Source: Emydura subglobosa (taxonomy: Eukaryota; Chordata; Testudines; Chelidae). From it: 64,000 bases of DNA. This document shows positions 10,758-22,950 of this stretch, piece by piece (position 1 is the stretch's first letter; each line of letters starts with the position of its first letter). Below the pieces are notes generated by a model that was not told the origin of the DNA, did no database searches, and saw only the letters and a list, made by a program, of their open reading frames with translations. The stretch is from positions 20,028,689-20,092,688 of the forward strand of contig ML679956.1 of assembly GCA_007922225.1 (NCBI GenBank), given 5' to 3'. The position numbers and the translations under genes are program-made.

Positions 10758-13312
10758 AAGATTGTCAATTCAGTGTAAGTTTATCTCGTAAAGAAGCTGA
10801 ACAGAGTTTTTATTGAATCTGGACATAAGAGTTTTGGATAAAAACAGAATGGAACATTTATAGAGTTTGTAGAAGAATATCTGTGCAACAGGAAAATAAA
10901 TACTAGGGTCCAAATCTCAAGCATCTTTGTCACGCATTTGGTATTTTCCGCACTCCACACCCTTCAGCTGCAAAATAAGATACTTTTTAAAAATATTTGA
11001 ACATTGGAGTCTTTGAAAGTATCTTAAATTAATATTTCTGATACTGCATGGAAAACAAAAATGGATTTATCCACTGTTGTGTGTTTTTTATGATCACTCG
11101 CTATTGTCTGTAAAAGTTCCTATAAATATTACCTCATATTTGGTGGACTTTATTCTGCTAAAGAATAAGAATAATTCTGCCTACGTTCTGTAATGTAAAA
11201 ACAAGAAAAAACAACTTTTCATAACTTCTCTGTCCCCAAGTAACTGTTTGTAGGCCAGATTTATTAACAATTGAATTAGTTAACCCAGAAGGTAGCCCTA
11301 TGGTTGCTTGGGAAATATAGTCTCCTCCAACCTGAACAAGCAGATGGTAGGAATAGACAATACAAGAAACCTTGTTGCTGATCAAGGGTGTTTAGGCCCA
11401 GGACATATAGCGAAGAAGAGCACACAAAGGACTCTCCAGAAGATATTTTGAAAATCTTCTTTTTAGGCTCAGTGTCTCAGGTAGCTTTTCAGCAAGGATA
11501 GAGCTAGTTTCCTGTGTATCATGGATGGGATGTAGCTTTTGGGGCCAGAGCAATCAGAAATACTTGTGAGTTTTACAAACCACCATTGCTTGCAGTATGA
11601 AATCTACAGAATGAAAGCTGGTTATTTTGCATTGCTCAGTGAAATGTCTATCCTGTCTGGATTAACTGAAGGAGCGCATAATGTGACTATTTTTTCTGCA
11701 GGATATAATGGCCTTTAAAGAGCAGCAGTGACAACGCTGTCAGAATAGTTTGGTTCAAAGAAGGGATAGCCATGGCAAAACATGGCTTCAATTTAGTATG
11801 AATCAAAACAGCATTTTTTTAAAAGGACTTGGTAATAAGAATGAACTTTTTTGCTGGCACTGATTTTTAACTTTGCTTACAAGTGAAGTAACTCTGTCAG
11901 GTGAGGAAGCATAAAGCACCCAACCGTTTTAAATTTAATAGTGAAAAAGAACAGGAGGGACATGATTGCTTCTGGTATCTCTTTAAAGAAAAGAAAGAGC
12001 CTTTAGATTCCACTGCTTGGCCCATCATTTACAGGTTTCTGTGAGCAGAATTTTTGTCTTTGCCTAGTAGCAAAAATAATTTGTTAGCTATCGTCATTGT
12101 GGTGTCTGATTCCTTAGAGACTACATCTCTAGTGCTATTCAACTGGAATATTTGCCAAAATGTTAGAAAAAGCTGTAATCGTAGTTGAATAGAGCTGGAA
12201 TAATGGGAGTAATGGCCTGGTTCACAAACTCTTTCATTGTAATGTCATTTTCCACATTGCCTGGACCATTAAACTAAAGTTAGCACAGAAAAAAGGGGGA
12301 GGGGTGGGAATAGGCGAACAAGCAAACAAAACAAAATCCGGGCAATTCAGACATTTTGTTTTGGTTCTCCCAAAACATGAATGAATCAACATCAATATGA
12401 AATATGCAATTATTTGCAGAGGCCAGGTTTGTTTGCTGAATGTTTTAACCCTTAATCTATGCTCTATGCCCTTCCTGAAATACACCCTGACTCAGATCCT
12501 CTGCTATGGCTGAAGGACACCCAGCACAAGAACCACAGTGCAAAGGGGTGTCTTTGTGCCTACCCAGTCATGAGCTGGTTGTATGCCAGCTCAGTCCTCT
12601 GGAGCAACTTAGAACAGTTACTGCCAACAACCCCAAGGAAGCTCCAACCATACTCCTTTCTTTCATCTATGCCCTATATCAACAATGAGACATGGCAGGG
12701 GTGCTTAGGAGCTGCTATTGTGGCTCTACACCACTGGATGATCCTCCAACATTGGACAGAGCATGGCAGACTGAAGTTGCTTTAGGACTGGTTTCCACTG
12801 CTGCTGCAGTGCAGAGTGACCTGCAGAGCAGAGCAGGATCTGAGCATCTTGTCCAATGTCTCTTGGATGACTTTTGTTTGATGACAGGATGGAGGAGGCA
12901 TTGGGGAGAAAGGAACATACTTCATAATACCATTCATTATCAAGCCCAAACTTCACCCTCTCTTTTGCTGTCTTTTCTTTTTTAGCTTTCAGCCTGTTTT
13001 ACCACCTAGCCAGTTAGGTTTCCAGCATGTTTCAGCCCAGACCCCAACAATGTTGTCTTGTAATTGTATTCTAAATGTTACCTTATGTTTCAACAGCTCT
13101 GTTGGCCCTGCTGTTGGAGTTGTTTGAATTTCCTGTGAGTTTGTTGGAGCAATTTTCTGCAATTTTCTTTTAGGATTATGCTCCAGTAAAAGCATTTGAA
13201 GCTGTTCTGTGCTCACAATGAGCAGCGGGAAGATGTTGCCAGATGCATGGCAGTAGTCTTGCAACGTTAAAAGGGCTTATTTATTCCTAGGCAGAACTGG
13301 ATGAATGTTGCC

Positions 13313-13326
13313 AAAAAAAAAAAAAA
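13313..13326. repeat. Poly(A) run
   Basis: Fourteen consecutive A. No retroposon body is recognised upstream. Confidence 0.85.
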
Positions 13327-13867
13327 TCCATGGAAAGTTTGCTTTTGAATTTAAATTCTATTTGCAATAGCTGTGTTCACACTCTTCCTGTTTTTCCTTT
13401 CTACAGATATTCAAGTGATCAAATTTCTTCCAAAAATGGGAAACAAACTTTAAGATCATATTAAAATATTTTAAGCGATTTCCTCCTTTGAACAATTCAT
13501 GATATTTTTGAATGTAGCGTCCCCATACGTAGCCTGGATATAATTCCCCTGTTTACCTCCTCTATTTCTTGTTGTCCGCCCATTGTTTGTTGTGTGCTCT
13601 GTGTCAGTGGTAGATTTGTCTTTTAAGCTGATGATGGACCATAACTATGATTTTTTGCCCAATAGGCAGATCAGTGGTATTGGCGAAAAAAAACCCCAGC
13701 ATCTTCTTCAGTGACCAGTTTCATGACTTTCTTGAATGTCCTCACTGATGTTTCCTTTTGGATAGTCTTTGTGGACAGTCACTGCAGATTGTATTCCTTC
13801 TAGCTCTGAGTATCTCAGTGCAGGTAGAAATGCTGTTCATGGAATCAGCTGAGCCTGTGGCACATGG

Positions 13868-13981
13868 AATTTCAACAGTCCTGATATCAGGACAGTCCTG
13901 ATATTCGGGGCTTTTTCTTATATAGGCGCCTATTATCCCTACCCCATCCTGATTTTGCACACTCGCTATCTGGTCACCCTA
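13868..13981 (-). mobile_element. DNA-transposon fragment ending CTGGTCACCCT
   Basis: On the + strand the unit ends GCTATCTGGTCACCCT and contains TTTTTCTTATATAGGCGCC and an internal palindrome (CCTGATATCAGGACAG). In the reverse direction it opens AGGGTGACCAGATAG, as in a short turtle-type MITE I remember. The partner terminal repeat on the left is missing, so it is a fragment. Confidence 0.5.
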
Positions 13982-14885
13982 ACTGGATTTGATCTGTGAC
14001 CTAGAGGTGAAAACCTGTGTATGCCATTATCAGGTCCTGAGCTGAAGTTGAGACAGTGTAAATTTTCTGTAAATATCCCAAATGTGTCTTCCAATTTCTT
14101 GCTGTAATTTATTTAAAAAAATGAATAGGATGTAAAGACCATATATATGTTTTCTTTTAAATTTATGCTTAGTAATACAGAAGGAATAAAGCTTTCCTAT
14201 TTAACTATTTCTGCTTTGCATATGTGCTAGCGGGTACTGCACAGTCAACTGGCAGATAAGTAGCTATCAGAAAGTCATAGCATCCTACTCAGTGGCTATT
14301 TAGCAGCCCTTTTGGGGAACTGAGGATTCCTCACGCTTTTAGTTTTGCATGCAAAGCATCCTCATAAAGTAAATTAAATGAAGTGCTCTTCGGATTTGTC
14401 AAGTCTTAATGAGTAGAACTGCTTAAAAATAAATTTTAATAAAGCATTTAAAGTAATGTTTTAATCAGTTGATGTTTACACCCTTTGTCTTAATAGCACT
14501 CAGATGAAAAAGATCAATGATTATTTTATTCTGCAAAGGCTATAAAACGTTTAATGGGTGGCATAATCATAAAATCTACAGTTTAAATATGGATGGTTGG
14601 TATTAACCTGTTTTTTAAAAGCTGCAATTAAAGAGAAACAGAATCACTTAAAGAAATGATTTGATTACTATGGTCTGAGAGGGAAAAGACTGAAAAACAT
14701 TCTAATTCATTAATATTTCTGTTGATGAGACAAACGTATTCACAGGAACTTGCTTGCACCGCTAATCTAGATAAATAGCTAGTTTACTGCATTTATTCAC
14801 AATCTAAGCTTTGTTCTTTTATGGACAAATTTTCAAGAACAGGCATGGAAATAAGCATGCACATTCACCACATGAAATTTTACAC

Positions 14886-15876
14886 TGTGACTGAAAGCAC
14901 ACCTTTGACACCCACCAGGCTCTTGTAATAATCTTTGTAGAAAATATGCCTTGTGAGGTATCATTTGAAAAAGAATAACTCACTGGTCAGATGTATGTAG
15001 CAACATTGTAAGTAAAGTTATGAAATCCCAGTGTATGTTGTTGTTAGCACATGTTCAAAACCACACAGCCCTGACTAGGCAAAAGTTGTTAAACAGGTCT
15101 ATCCTGAGCAGAGGAATGTGTTTTTAACCTCAATTTACATATAAGTAGTAAACAGGATTCTCGAGACAGCAGGGGGAGTAAATTGCAGGAGAGAAAGCAA
15201 ACTTGCATTTCAGCAAACACAGTTCAGAGGAAAGAGCATGGAGCCCCTCACCATCGGACTCCATGTCACCACCTTGAGTGTTTGAATAATCTTAGCTTTG
15301 AGGAGTAATTCTCAGAAGAATCCATGTCAGAGGTTCACTTGACTATACAAGAAAGGAGCAGAGAACCCTAAGTTCTCTCTCTTTCACCTAAGAAGACAAA
15401 GGCACCTGTACTTTAATTCACGAAAAAACTTTCTTCGTTTATTTATAAACTTGTTTTATTTTTTAATCTAAACCAATTTGGTGCTGTGTTTAAACTGAAC
15501 TGTTTGGTAACTCCAGTTAAAGTAGCAAACTGTTGAATATTGATTCCTTTCGGGAATCATGAACTGTCCTGGAGAGGGCTGGATAGTGCAGAACACACAT
15601 TTTGGGGAAAATCCAGGACTGGGAGGGTGTTGAAGGGAACCCTGCAAGTGGTAACCAAGGAATGGAAGCCAATGTGTGAATGGTACATTGCTGATAGCTG
15701 CTGAGTCAGGACTGCAGCTATACACAGACACTCAGGGTGTGACCTACATGCTGATAGGCTGTTTGTGAGGGGCCCAGGCTGGGGCCTATAACAGCAAAGC
15801 ATTGTGAAGCACCCAAGGTTATGGGGCAGGTGGTGAGATTTCACTGGTCTGGATTGCACCCAAGAATGTGTACACA
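14886..15876 (+). repeat. Solo-LTR-like repeat
   Basis: About 990 bases starting TGTGACTGAAAGCACACC and ending near GAATGTGTACACA. An AATAAA-like tail segment near 15440-15480 (ATAAACTTGTTTTATTT, then ATCTAAACCA) matches in layout the units at 21830 and 43000, which have ATAAA and then ATCTAAAACAGTG. No gag or pol reading frame flanks it, so it is taken as a solitary LTR. The right boundary is uncertain and no clear target-site duplication was found. Confidence 0.5.
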
Positions 15877-16157
15877 CAAATAATTTTTTGCACAGTTACC
15901 TCTTTGAGCGTATGTATATATTTAGCAATAACGTTGGTGCCTTTGTTTAAGAATTTGGCCTAAACTACACATTTTAATCCATGATGATAAATAAATACAA
16001 GATTTGAGATTTTCTTCCCTTCCCACAATTTTAAACCAGAGCGATTTTTGGCTGGTAAATAACACATGGTGAGGAACACATTCATCTCATAAAATGGAAT
16101 ATTTTTATAGTTGTTGTCTTCGTCTATCCCCCAATACGAGGATGATGTCGGCACAAA

Positions 16158-16720
16158 GGGTTCGTTGATGAATTTTTAGGTGGCTAAAGAACCCAATTCG
16201 TGCCCTGCAGATTTTCCCACAGAGTGATAGGTGTAATCTTGGAGAAGACATAGTTGTTGGCTACTATTGTGTCCTTTCTTTCCTCCTATGTCACTTCTCT
16301 GTATCATGAGCACGTGTGTTGTCCTCAAAATGGGCCGTAGCTTGGTTTATGGTATAGGCCACTGTGTTCTGTTGCACGCCAAATCCCCCTGGTTTGTTGG
16401 ACTGGTACCACCCTTTTTAAGGTGTACTTTCATTCTGTGTTTGAAGCGCTTCTGCTGCCCTCCGCAAGCCTTTCTTCCCTGACTTAACTAAGGGAAGAGG
16501 ACTTGCTTTTGGAAGCGAGTGTCAGGCATACGTACACAGTGGCCAGCCCAACAGAGTTAGTGTTTCATGACCTGTGCTTCTACACTGCTGATGTTGGCTA
16601 GAGAGAGAACAGTGATGTTATTGCATCAGTGTTCACAACTGAACCTGAGGATCCTCCTAATGCAGCGCTGCTGGAACCACTCCAGCCTCTTAAGATGTTA
16701 TCTAGGGGTCACCTAGGTCT
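16158..16720 (-). pseudogene. LINE C-terminal region with terminal C2H2 finger
   Basis: Minus-strand continuation after the inverted block. It shows ETW-like remains, HLKRLEWFQQRCIRRIL, ANISSVEAQVMKH, LCWAGHCVRMPDTRFQKQV (near 16500-16560) and QKRFKHRMKVHLKK (near 16400-16450). It ends in CGKICRARIGFFSHLKIH (16158-16221), a well-preserved C2H2-like finger typical of the end of this LINE type. Several stops and frameshifts interrupt it. Confidence 0.8.
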
Positions 16721-16726
16721 CTCACC

Positions 16727-17112
16727 CACAACATGCAGATGATTGTGTCATCCTCACACACACAGAGGCTGTCCTGCAAAGCACCCTAAATCTTTTTGTA
16801 GATGCCAATCACAACCTGGGTTTCTCTCTCTCAGCATCAGAAAAAACAAGGTATTCTCTGAGCCGTCACCTGCACAAACTATTCTTCAGACTCCACAAAC
16901 ACCTTCAGCAGAGAACCCATGGAAAATGTGGACCATTTCCCATACCATGGCAGCAACCTCCCTCACAAACAGCCAGCACTGACACAGAAATTGAATACAG
17001 GTTCTGCTGTACCAGCACATTCTTTGGAAGACTATTTAAACAAGTCTTCAATGACAGAGATCTGCAAACAGGCACCAAGATCTTGGTTTACAAGGCAGTT
17101 GTCATTCCTACC
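16727..17112 (+). pseudogene. Inverted RT core segment (ADD motif) within the LINE
   Basis: This block of about 386 bases runs on the + strand although the LINE on both sides runs on the minus strand. It reads QHADDCVILTHTEAVLQSTL (the RT catalytic ADD motif, normally YADD) and NLFVDANHNLGFSLS. After a frameshift it continues with the PYHGSNLPHK-equivalent of the usual YLGS motif, then IEYRFCCTSTFFGRLF, and KILVYKAVVIPT. It supplies almost exactly the residues missing between KITSIGIT on its right and the G(S)ETW-like start of the minus-strand C-terminal part on its left. An inversion of an internal piece therefore explains it better than a second insertion. Confidence 0.85.
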
Positions 17113-18000
17113 AGTGATGCCAATACTTGTGATCTTAGATTTTGTTTGCAGATGTCAGAGTTTGAAGAGTTGGCTGTCCATATGAAAATCAGCCCTGATT
17201 CCGCCAAAAAAGGTGGTTGCCGATGAGAATCAGGATCACAGCAAGGTAAAGAGTGCTGGAGCAATGACACAGCCCTATTTGGCACCAATGTAAATGATGA
17301 ATTGTTCAGTCTCTGAGCCATTGCACAGAATGGTGGCAGTCATCCCGTCATAGAGTAGTCTGATGATGTAAATAAATTTCTGTGGGCAGCCAAGCCTACA
17401 CAGCACCTTCCAATGGGCGTCGTGATTGATAGTCAAAAGCCTAGATTAGGTCATTGAATGCCATGAACAGTTTCTGATGTTGCTCTCTGCACTTCTCCTG
17501 AATCTGTCACGTCATGAAGATCATGTTGGCTGTACCTCGAAATGGCCTGAAGTCACACTGTGATTCGGGGAGAAATTCCTCAGCAAGGGGGAGGAGGCGG
17601 TTTAATAGGATCCAGACAAGGATCTTCCCTGCAATGAAGAGGATGGTAATAATCTGTAGTTCTTGCACAAAGATTTGTCCCCTTCCTTGAATATTGTAAT
17701 AATGTTGGTGTTCTTAAAATCAGGTGGAATTTATTTGCAGGTTCAGATTTTTTCAAGGAGTTGGTGGAATTTGTGCTGGAGCATTGTTCCCCCAGCTTTT
17801 AAAACCTCAGCTAGGTTGCTGTGTGGGCTGGGTGCCTTGTGGTTTTTTGTCTGGGTGATAGCAAGTTGGACTTCCTCAGAAGATGGGGGATCAGCAAGGT
17901 GTTCTGTTGCTGAACATTGTGGAATAAACTCAATGGTGTCTTTAGAGACCATATTTTGGTGGGTTATTAGGCTCTCATCATGCTCCTTCCAGTGTCGTTT
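17113..18000 (-). pseudogene. LINE reverse-transcriptase, N-terminal half (broken)
   Basis: Minus-strand RT fingers and palm. Visible are SEEVQLAITQTKNHKAPSPH (RT block with the KAP motif, near 17810-17870), GKILVWILLNRLLPLAEEFL (near 17590-17650), FRPFRGTANMIF, and KLFMAFNDLIXAFD with the first catalytic-strand motif damaged (near 17440-17480). It then gives GCVIAPTLF-like residues (near 17255) and ends at KITSIGIT, where the inverted block begins. One internal stop falls beside the AFD motif. Confidence 0.85.
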
Positions 18001-19320
18001 AATGGTTGCATTGTCCTTAAAGAGGGTGGAGCCATCCTGGGAATGTAAGGAGTTTAGGCCTTTGGAACTTGGTCCATATATAGTTTTTGTTGCTTGAAAG
18101 AAGCTTCTCATGTCATCCTGGTCTACAAAACCCTGGATCTCAGAGGTCTTCTCTTGCCACCACTTGTTTTTGATGTCGCATAACCGCCTTTTGACTTCAG
18201 CTTTGAGCAGGTGATAGGCCTCATGTTTTCATTGGTTAGAGGAATCATTTTGCCAGTTACAGAATGTATTTCTTTTATTTTGAATTTATGCTAGGATTTC
18301 CTCATTGTTTTCATCAAATCAGTCTTGGTGCTGGTGAGTGGAATATCCTATAGTTTCAGCACATGCACAGTGAATGGTATTTTTAAATTGATCCCCGTTC
18401 TTTTGGATGTCGATGTTATCAGGCAAGTTGGAAGGTTTCTCAGACAAGTATTGACAGAAAGTCTCTGTCTTGAAGTGCTTTGAAATTGTACTGCTTTCAT
18501 TTAGTCTGTGGGTGTTTGAGGTGTGGTGGAGCAAGCTGCAGGTACATGATTGATCTTATTAATCGATGGTCTGTCCAACAGTGATCTATACATTTCATGG
18601 CTTGTGTTATATAGACATCGGTATGATCTTGGGCTCTTATTATTATATAGTCGAGGCGGTTACAGTGTTTGGACTGAGGACGTTTCTAGGTAGTATTAAA
18701 TTTGTTGATCTGTCTGAAGATGGCATTTGTGATGAGCAGATCATACTCTGCACATTTGCTGAGGAGATGAATACCATAGGGGTTTACATTTCCTGCCCCT
18801 TCTTTGCCTATTATGCCGCTTCAGTATTAGGAGTCCCATCCAGCTCTGGCATTGAAATCTCCCAGGAGGATGAGTTTGTTTTCCATAGGTGTGGCTGTAA
18901 AGATTGCATCAAGAGTGCAGTAAAACTTCTCCTTGTTGTCTTCCTCATCATCAAGTGTTGGGGCTTATCACTGATGACCGGTGTATATTGGTTGTTGCTG
19001 AGCTTATGCCAAAGAGTATTGAGACACTCACAGATTCCCACGAGAAGCTCCAAAAGCTGATGGCGATCTTATTTTTGATGGCAAAACCAATCCCATGGAT
19101 GAATCTCTCTTCAGGTGGCTTTTCTTTCCAAAAGAAGAAATAGCCATCTCTATCCTCTTTTAATTGGGCCTAACTGGCCCGACAGGTCTCACTAAGGGCT
19201 GCAATGTCAAAATTGAGTCACAATTGACTGTTCTCTGGCAGTTATGGCAGTTCTTCTTTCAGGACATTCACTATTCTTAGAGTCCATAAGGCTGCCGATA
19301 TTCCAGGTGGTGAAATTCAT
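18000..19320 (-). pseudogene. LINE endonuclease region (broken frame)
   Basis: This is the N-terminal part of the LINE polyprotein. It opens with MNFTTWNIGSLMDSKNSECP, the usual beta-strand start of an apurinic/apyrimidinic-like endonuclease. The active-site strand LGDFNA is intact near 18850. Later it reads through AETIGYSTHQHQD (about 18320-18360) into the linker before RT. At least one in-frame stop lies near 19200 and more near 18970-18990. The longest open pieces are about 70-80 codons. The enzyme would nick the target DNA to prime reverse transcription; this copy cannot. Confidence 0.85.
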
Positions 19321-19339
19321 TGTCTTGTATGGAGGGGTG

Positions 19340-19990
19340 TGCGACAGATTATGTTCGGTGCACCTTTTCTAGCTGGCTCCCCATTTGGGGATAGCAGAGG
19401 AGATCCTAAATAGGCCTGCTCAATCACAACTGCTGCTGCTGCCGAAATACACTTCTGTCTCATCCAAACACAAGACGACCATCACATGGCTGCCTCTTGC
19501 ATGCAAATTTGTGACAGAAGACTCTGCTCCTGATCAGAGATCATGGCTACTGTCTTTACTGCCACTCGTCCATTGCCGCAGGACTTTATGTGGGTGTAAG
19601 TCCATTGTCAGAGGCTTATGTGTGAAATCTTTTCATGTAGGGAAATGGTGCACAGGTGGTAACCACACAAAACTTGACCCAAGGAAAACCCAGACCCAGT
19701 GGTAAGGAGATCCAAGACAAACAGGGGCCTCTCTCCTGCTGCAGCCCTCATCCACCTTCATAGTCGCTGAGTTCTAAAAGGTCTTTTTATGCTCCTGATC
19801 CACCACTGAGGTCTTATGGGGTTTGGACCATGTTTAGTCAGGAGCCTCGCCTCAGACCTGATCGTCAAGGGTGACCCTACCAGGAGCACGAAAGCGCCGG
19901 ATGATATAGCGCTGAGGGTCTTTAGCCCATGCAAGCCTCTTCACCACAACAAGGTTGCAGTCCATCCAGAGACCAAGCCAGTTATGGGAC
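19340..19990 (-). repeat. LINE 5' leader region
   Basis: Minus-strand sequence upstream of the endonuclease start. It contains CAACCTTGTTGTGGTGAAGA, GGCTTGCATGGGC and GTGCTCCTGGTAGGGTCACC (19870-19970). I recall a closely similar leader, built on CTTGTCGTGGTGGAGAGGCT, before endonuclease/RT genes of this LINE type in fishes and reptiles. Its presence implies an insertion that kept nearly its full 5' end. Confidence 0.6.
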
Positions 19991-21829
19991 TTTCTGGCAA
20001 TACCTGTCTGAGAAACTCTCTAACTTTCCTGATGACGTCATTGATATTTAAGAACTCTGGGGTCAATTTAAAAATATCGTTTACAATACATGTGTTTATA
20101 TTATATGTAATATTTTATAGTGTCCATATTCTGTCTAATTTACTTTATCATCCTATCATTTTTTTAGCCAGGAAAGACCATTCCCAAAGGTTTATGTTGG
20201 ACATGTACAGTCAAATTGAGATTTAAAATGCAAGATTCTCATGTAACTGCTATTTTTCTTGGCATCTTTCCTTTGTCTCTGTTAAATGTTTGAAGTAATA
20301 CTGCGTAAATAGAGCTAGACACATGAAACTAACAAAACAATTCATAAATTAATTGTGCAAAAGACTGTGTTCTATTGTTTTAAAATATATTTTATTATAA
20401 AACAGAGACGTGTTAATCAAATTATTACTATATATCAGAAAACAATGTATTAATGGAGTGTTATCCCAGAATTCAGGGAGTTACAAAGGTGGCTTAAAGT
20501 TGCCTTTGCCTCATTTGCACAAGTGTTAAAGATGCTTTAATGACCAAAGTTGGTGAAGAGCTGAGTTTTGTGTCTCATCCAAAAGATGGAGTCTCTGACA
20601 GCAGATATCCCTAAGCCCGTGCTGTGGTATTGGTTAATTGCTTACTTAAAAAAAACAAGCGGTACCTACCAAATCACCAAAGCCACTTCCTCCATAACCC
20701 TATATTTTTCTTTGATGCTTTCTCTGCAAGTACTGATCCAGCCTGACCTTATCTAGCTAGTGAGATTTGATCAGGCCACAGATTGAGTTGGTATGACCAT
20801 GGAAGCAGTAAGTTTATTTATGGCATGTGGAGCTTGAGTTTCATCTCAGACTCTAGTTGTTGTCTCTATCAGGGCAGGGGGACACCTAGAAAGATTTCCC
20901 TGGAGTGACTTGCCTCTACTTAGAGGGGCGAGGAGGCATGGGGCCAAAAAAGGGGATAAAGTCACTCTTTGGCATCCATTTTAAGATAAACTTGTAGACT
21001 AGAGGACTCTGAAATGCTGCTGAGGGAGATGAATAGATTAACTGGGCCTGCCTTAGCACCACAAATCCCCACTTACTCCATCTCACTGACTCTGCCACCA
21101 TGCTGCAGTGCTAAAGGGGAGAGTCATGCATAAGGATCCTGCTGGGTTACTTTATCATTTGTTTTAAGACATTAGCTATATCATATTAGTTGTACATATG
21201 GTTTAATGTTGTAATTCTAACTGCAAGCTCTTTTGTGTCCTGCCGTGCCCACCCGTTGCTGCTAAATGTGCCACCTCATTTCAGAAACATTCTGCCTACT
21301 GAGCTTTACTGGTTCTGTACCTCCTCTAGAAATTGTATATTTTCCTGGATATTTCCCAAGTGGAGGCACGAGACACTAGTTTATCATCAAATACCTATTA
21401 TACCAAAGCGGCAATTTTAGCCCTTATCATGTCATGCATATCCATTCGAAAAGTAACCATTATGGTGACATTTATAGCAAAGCCAGCTAAGTACATCTTC
21501 CAAAGAAACTGCTCAGGTGCCATTTATAAGAAGTTGTTCCCTACCAGAACCGTGGAGTAATAAATAAATAAATTCAGGAATAAACAAGTTTAAAGTTATG
21601 AGTTGCAATTCAATTGTGGGGTTGTGGTGACTGCTCAGGCTTTATTCCAGTGCTGTATTACAAGAGCAGATCACATCATATAAGTGGAATGATAGCCCTG
21701 TAATTCAGTTACCTATAGAAACTGGTACACTCTCTGGCTTCTGAGGCAAGACAGTTACAAGCAACTTTCAAGAGTCTGCTTGAGGAAAGTCCAGAGGTAG
21801 AGAGCAGGGACGGGCTTGTGATGTCCTGG
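19991..21829. other. Intron sequence, mostly unassigned
   Basis: AT-rich intron. Around 20460-20660 the text (GAGTTTTGTGTCTCATCC, then AAGATGGAGTCTCTGACAGC) resembles a dispersed old repeat, without clear ends. Nothing else is recognised. Confidence 0.4.
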
Positions 21830-22950
21830 TGTGACACACTGCACCCCCTATGATCACCCTCCTAGTGTAATTGTGTATTGTTTAATACAAAGTATGTCAT
21901 GTAAGATGTTTTTGGAATGCTCATGAAGTACTGAACATTGTTGTTACAGTAGTATGTTTGTTGCAATGTCATGTGTATGGTTATGAGGCTCCACTATGTG
22001 ATATGCCCAAAGAGATATCCTCATAGTTTAAAACTTATCCTGGTATAACTTTCCTGGAGTAGAGGAGCAGTTCGCACCTCACCAAGACATGCATAAAACA
22101 AACCCAGCTCCGCAGTATTCCTAGAACAAAGAACTGACCTAGGTATCAACAAAGGATCAAAGGGACTCCCCTTTTTCCTTGGCCAGCTTGGAGCCATGAT
22201 AATGCTCACTAACTCAGGACATGGAAGAACACATACAAGGAACACATACAGGGACATACTCCTCCCTGAAGGGGAAGGTGAAGCCCCAGAGGGAAGAAGG
22301 AACATTTTAAAAATGGGAGACATGTTGCCATTCGCTCTTCCTTCCACCTCCATCTAAAAGCACCACCACGCTACTGAAGTGCTGACCCAGGTAGGGAGCC
22401 TGGCTGCAAAGGAATTCAGCCAACCTGTGGTGAGAATCATCTGAGTTTGTGAGATTGCTGAAAGTGTTAAGCTTAGTTTAGAATGTGTTTGGCTTTTGTT
22501 TATTTTGACTGACTTGCTTACCTCTGATTTATTATCACTTAAAATCCTTCCGTAGTTTAATAAATTTGTTTGTTTATTTTATCTAAAACAGTGCATTTGG
22601 TTTATCTGACATGACAAGGCGGGTGCATATCAATTTCTTTGATAAATTGACGAACATGTGAGCTTGCAGTGTTCGGTGGGCAGCACAACACTGAACATTA
22701 TAAGAGGGAGGTTCCTAGGGTTGCATCTGGGACTGGGGATAGTGGCTGAGGTCATTCAGTTGCATAACCCAAAGAGTGACTGGCTAGAAGCACTCACTGA
22801 GTTGGGTTAAACTTACTTGCTGGAGGCTGTGTGTGGACTCTGCAGAGTGCAAGTTTCTCACAACAAAGCAGAGTAAGATGGGCTTCAGAAGTGGGGGATT
22901 GGAGTGGCACAGCAATTCACCAGTCCAGTTTGCACTATGGGAATGTCACA
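21830..22950 (+). repeat. Solo-LTR-like repeat, copy A
   Basis: Begins TGTGACACACTGCACCCC and ends GGGAATGTCACA, the TG...CA form with short inverted ends expected of an LTR. An AATAAA signal lies at 22559-22564, followed by TTATCTAAAACAGTGCAT. It shares its layout and many blocks with 42999-44048, including AAGTATGTCATGTAAGATGT, TTGGAATGCTCATG and GGTTGCATCTGGGACTGGGG. No internal retroviral genes adjoin it. Flanking duplications are not evident. Confidence 0.7.

Larger units (their letters stand above)
16110..19990 (-). mobile_element. Degenerate non-LTR retrotransposon with endonuclease and RT
   Basis: Read on the minus strand, this is a nearly complete LINE. Order: a leader (19990 to about 19330), an apurinic-type endonuclease starting near 19320 (MNFTTWNIGSLMDSKN), the endonuclease motif LILLGDFNARAGW near 18842-18875, then the RT linker region (FFQATKTIYGPSSKG near 18080). 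RT blocks follow (ILLNRLLPLAEEFLPESQC near 17560-17620). After an inverted block (16727-17112) comes the C-terminal part (HLKRLEWFQQRCIRRIL near 16650-16700) and a terminal C2H2 finger. Stops and frameshifts are spread throughout, so it is dead. I did not assign a clade. It is not CR1, and the RT is unlike BovB. Confidence 0.9.

Noticed and set aside
12449..13264. Cluster of overlapping frames of 60-108 codons
   Set aside because: Frames are open on both strands without family resemblance; it may be an unidentified repeat, but I could not define ends.
17663..18097. 144-codon + strand open frame
   Set aside because: It is the antisense shadow of the minus-strand LINE reverse-transcriptase region.
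18566..19060. 164-codon + strand open frame
   Set aside because: Antisense of the LINE endonuclease; the GDFNA motif is on minus.
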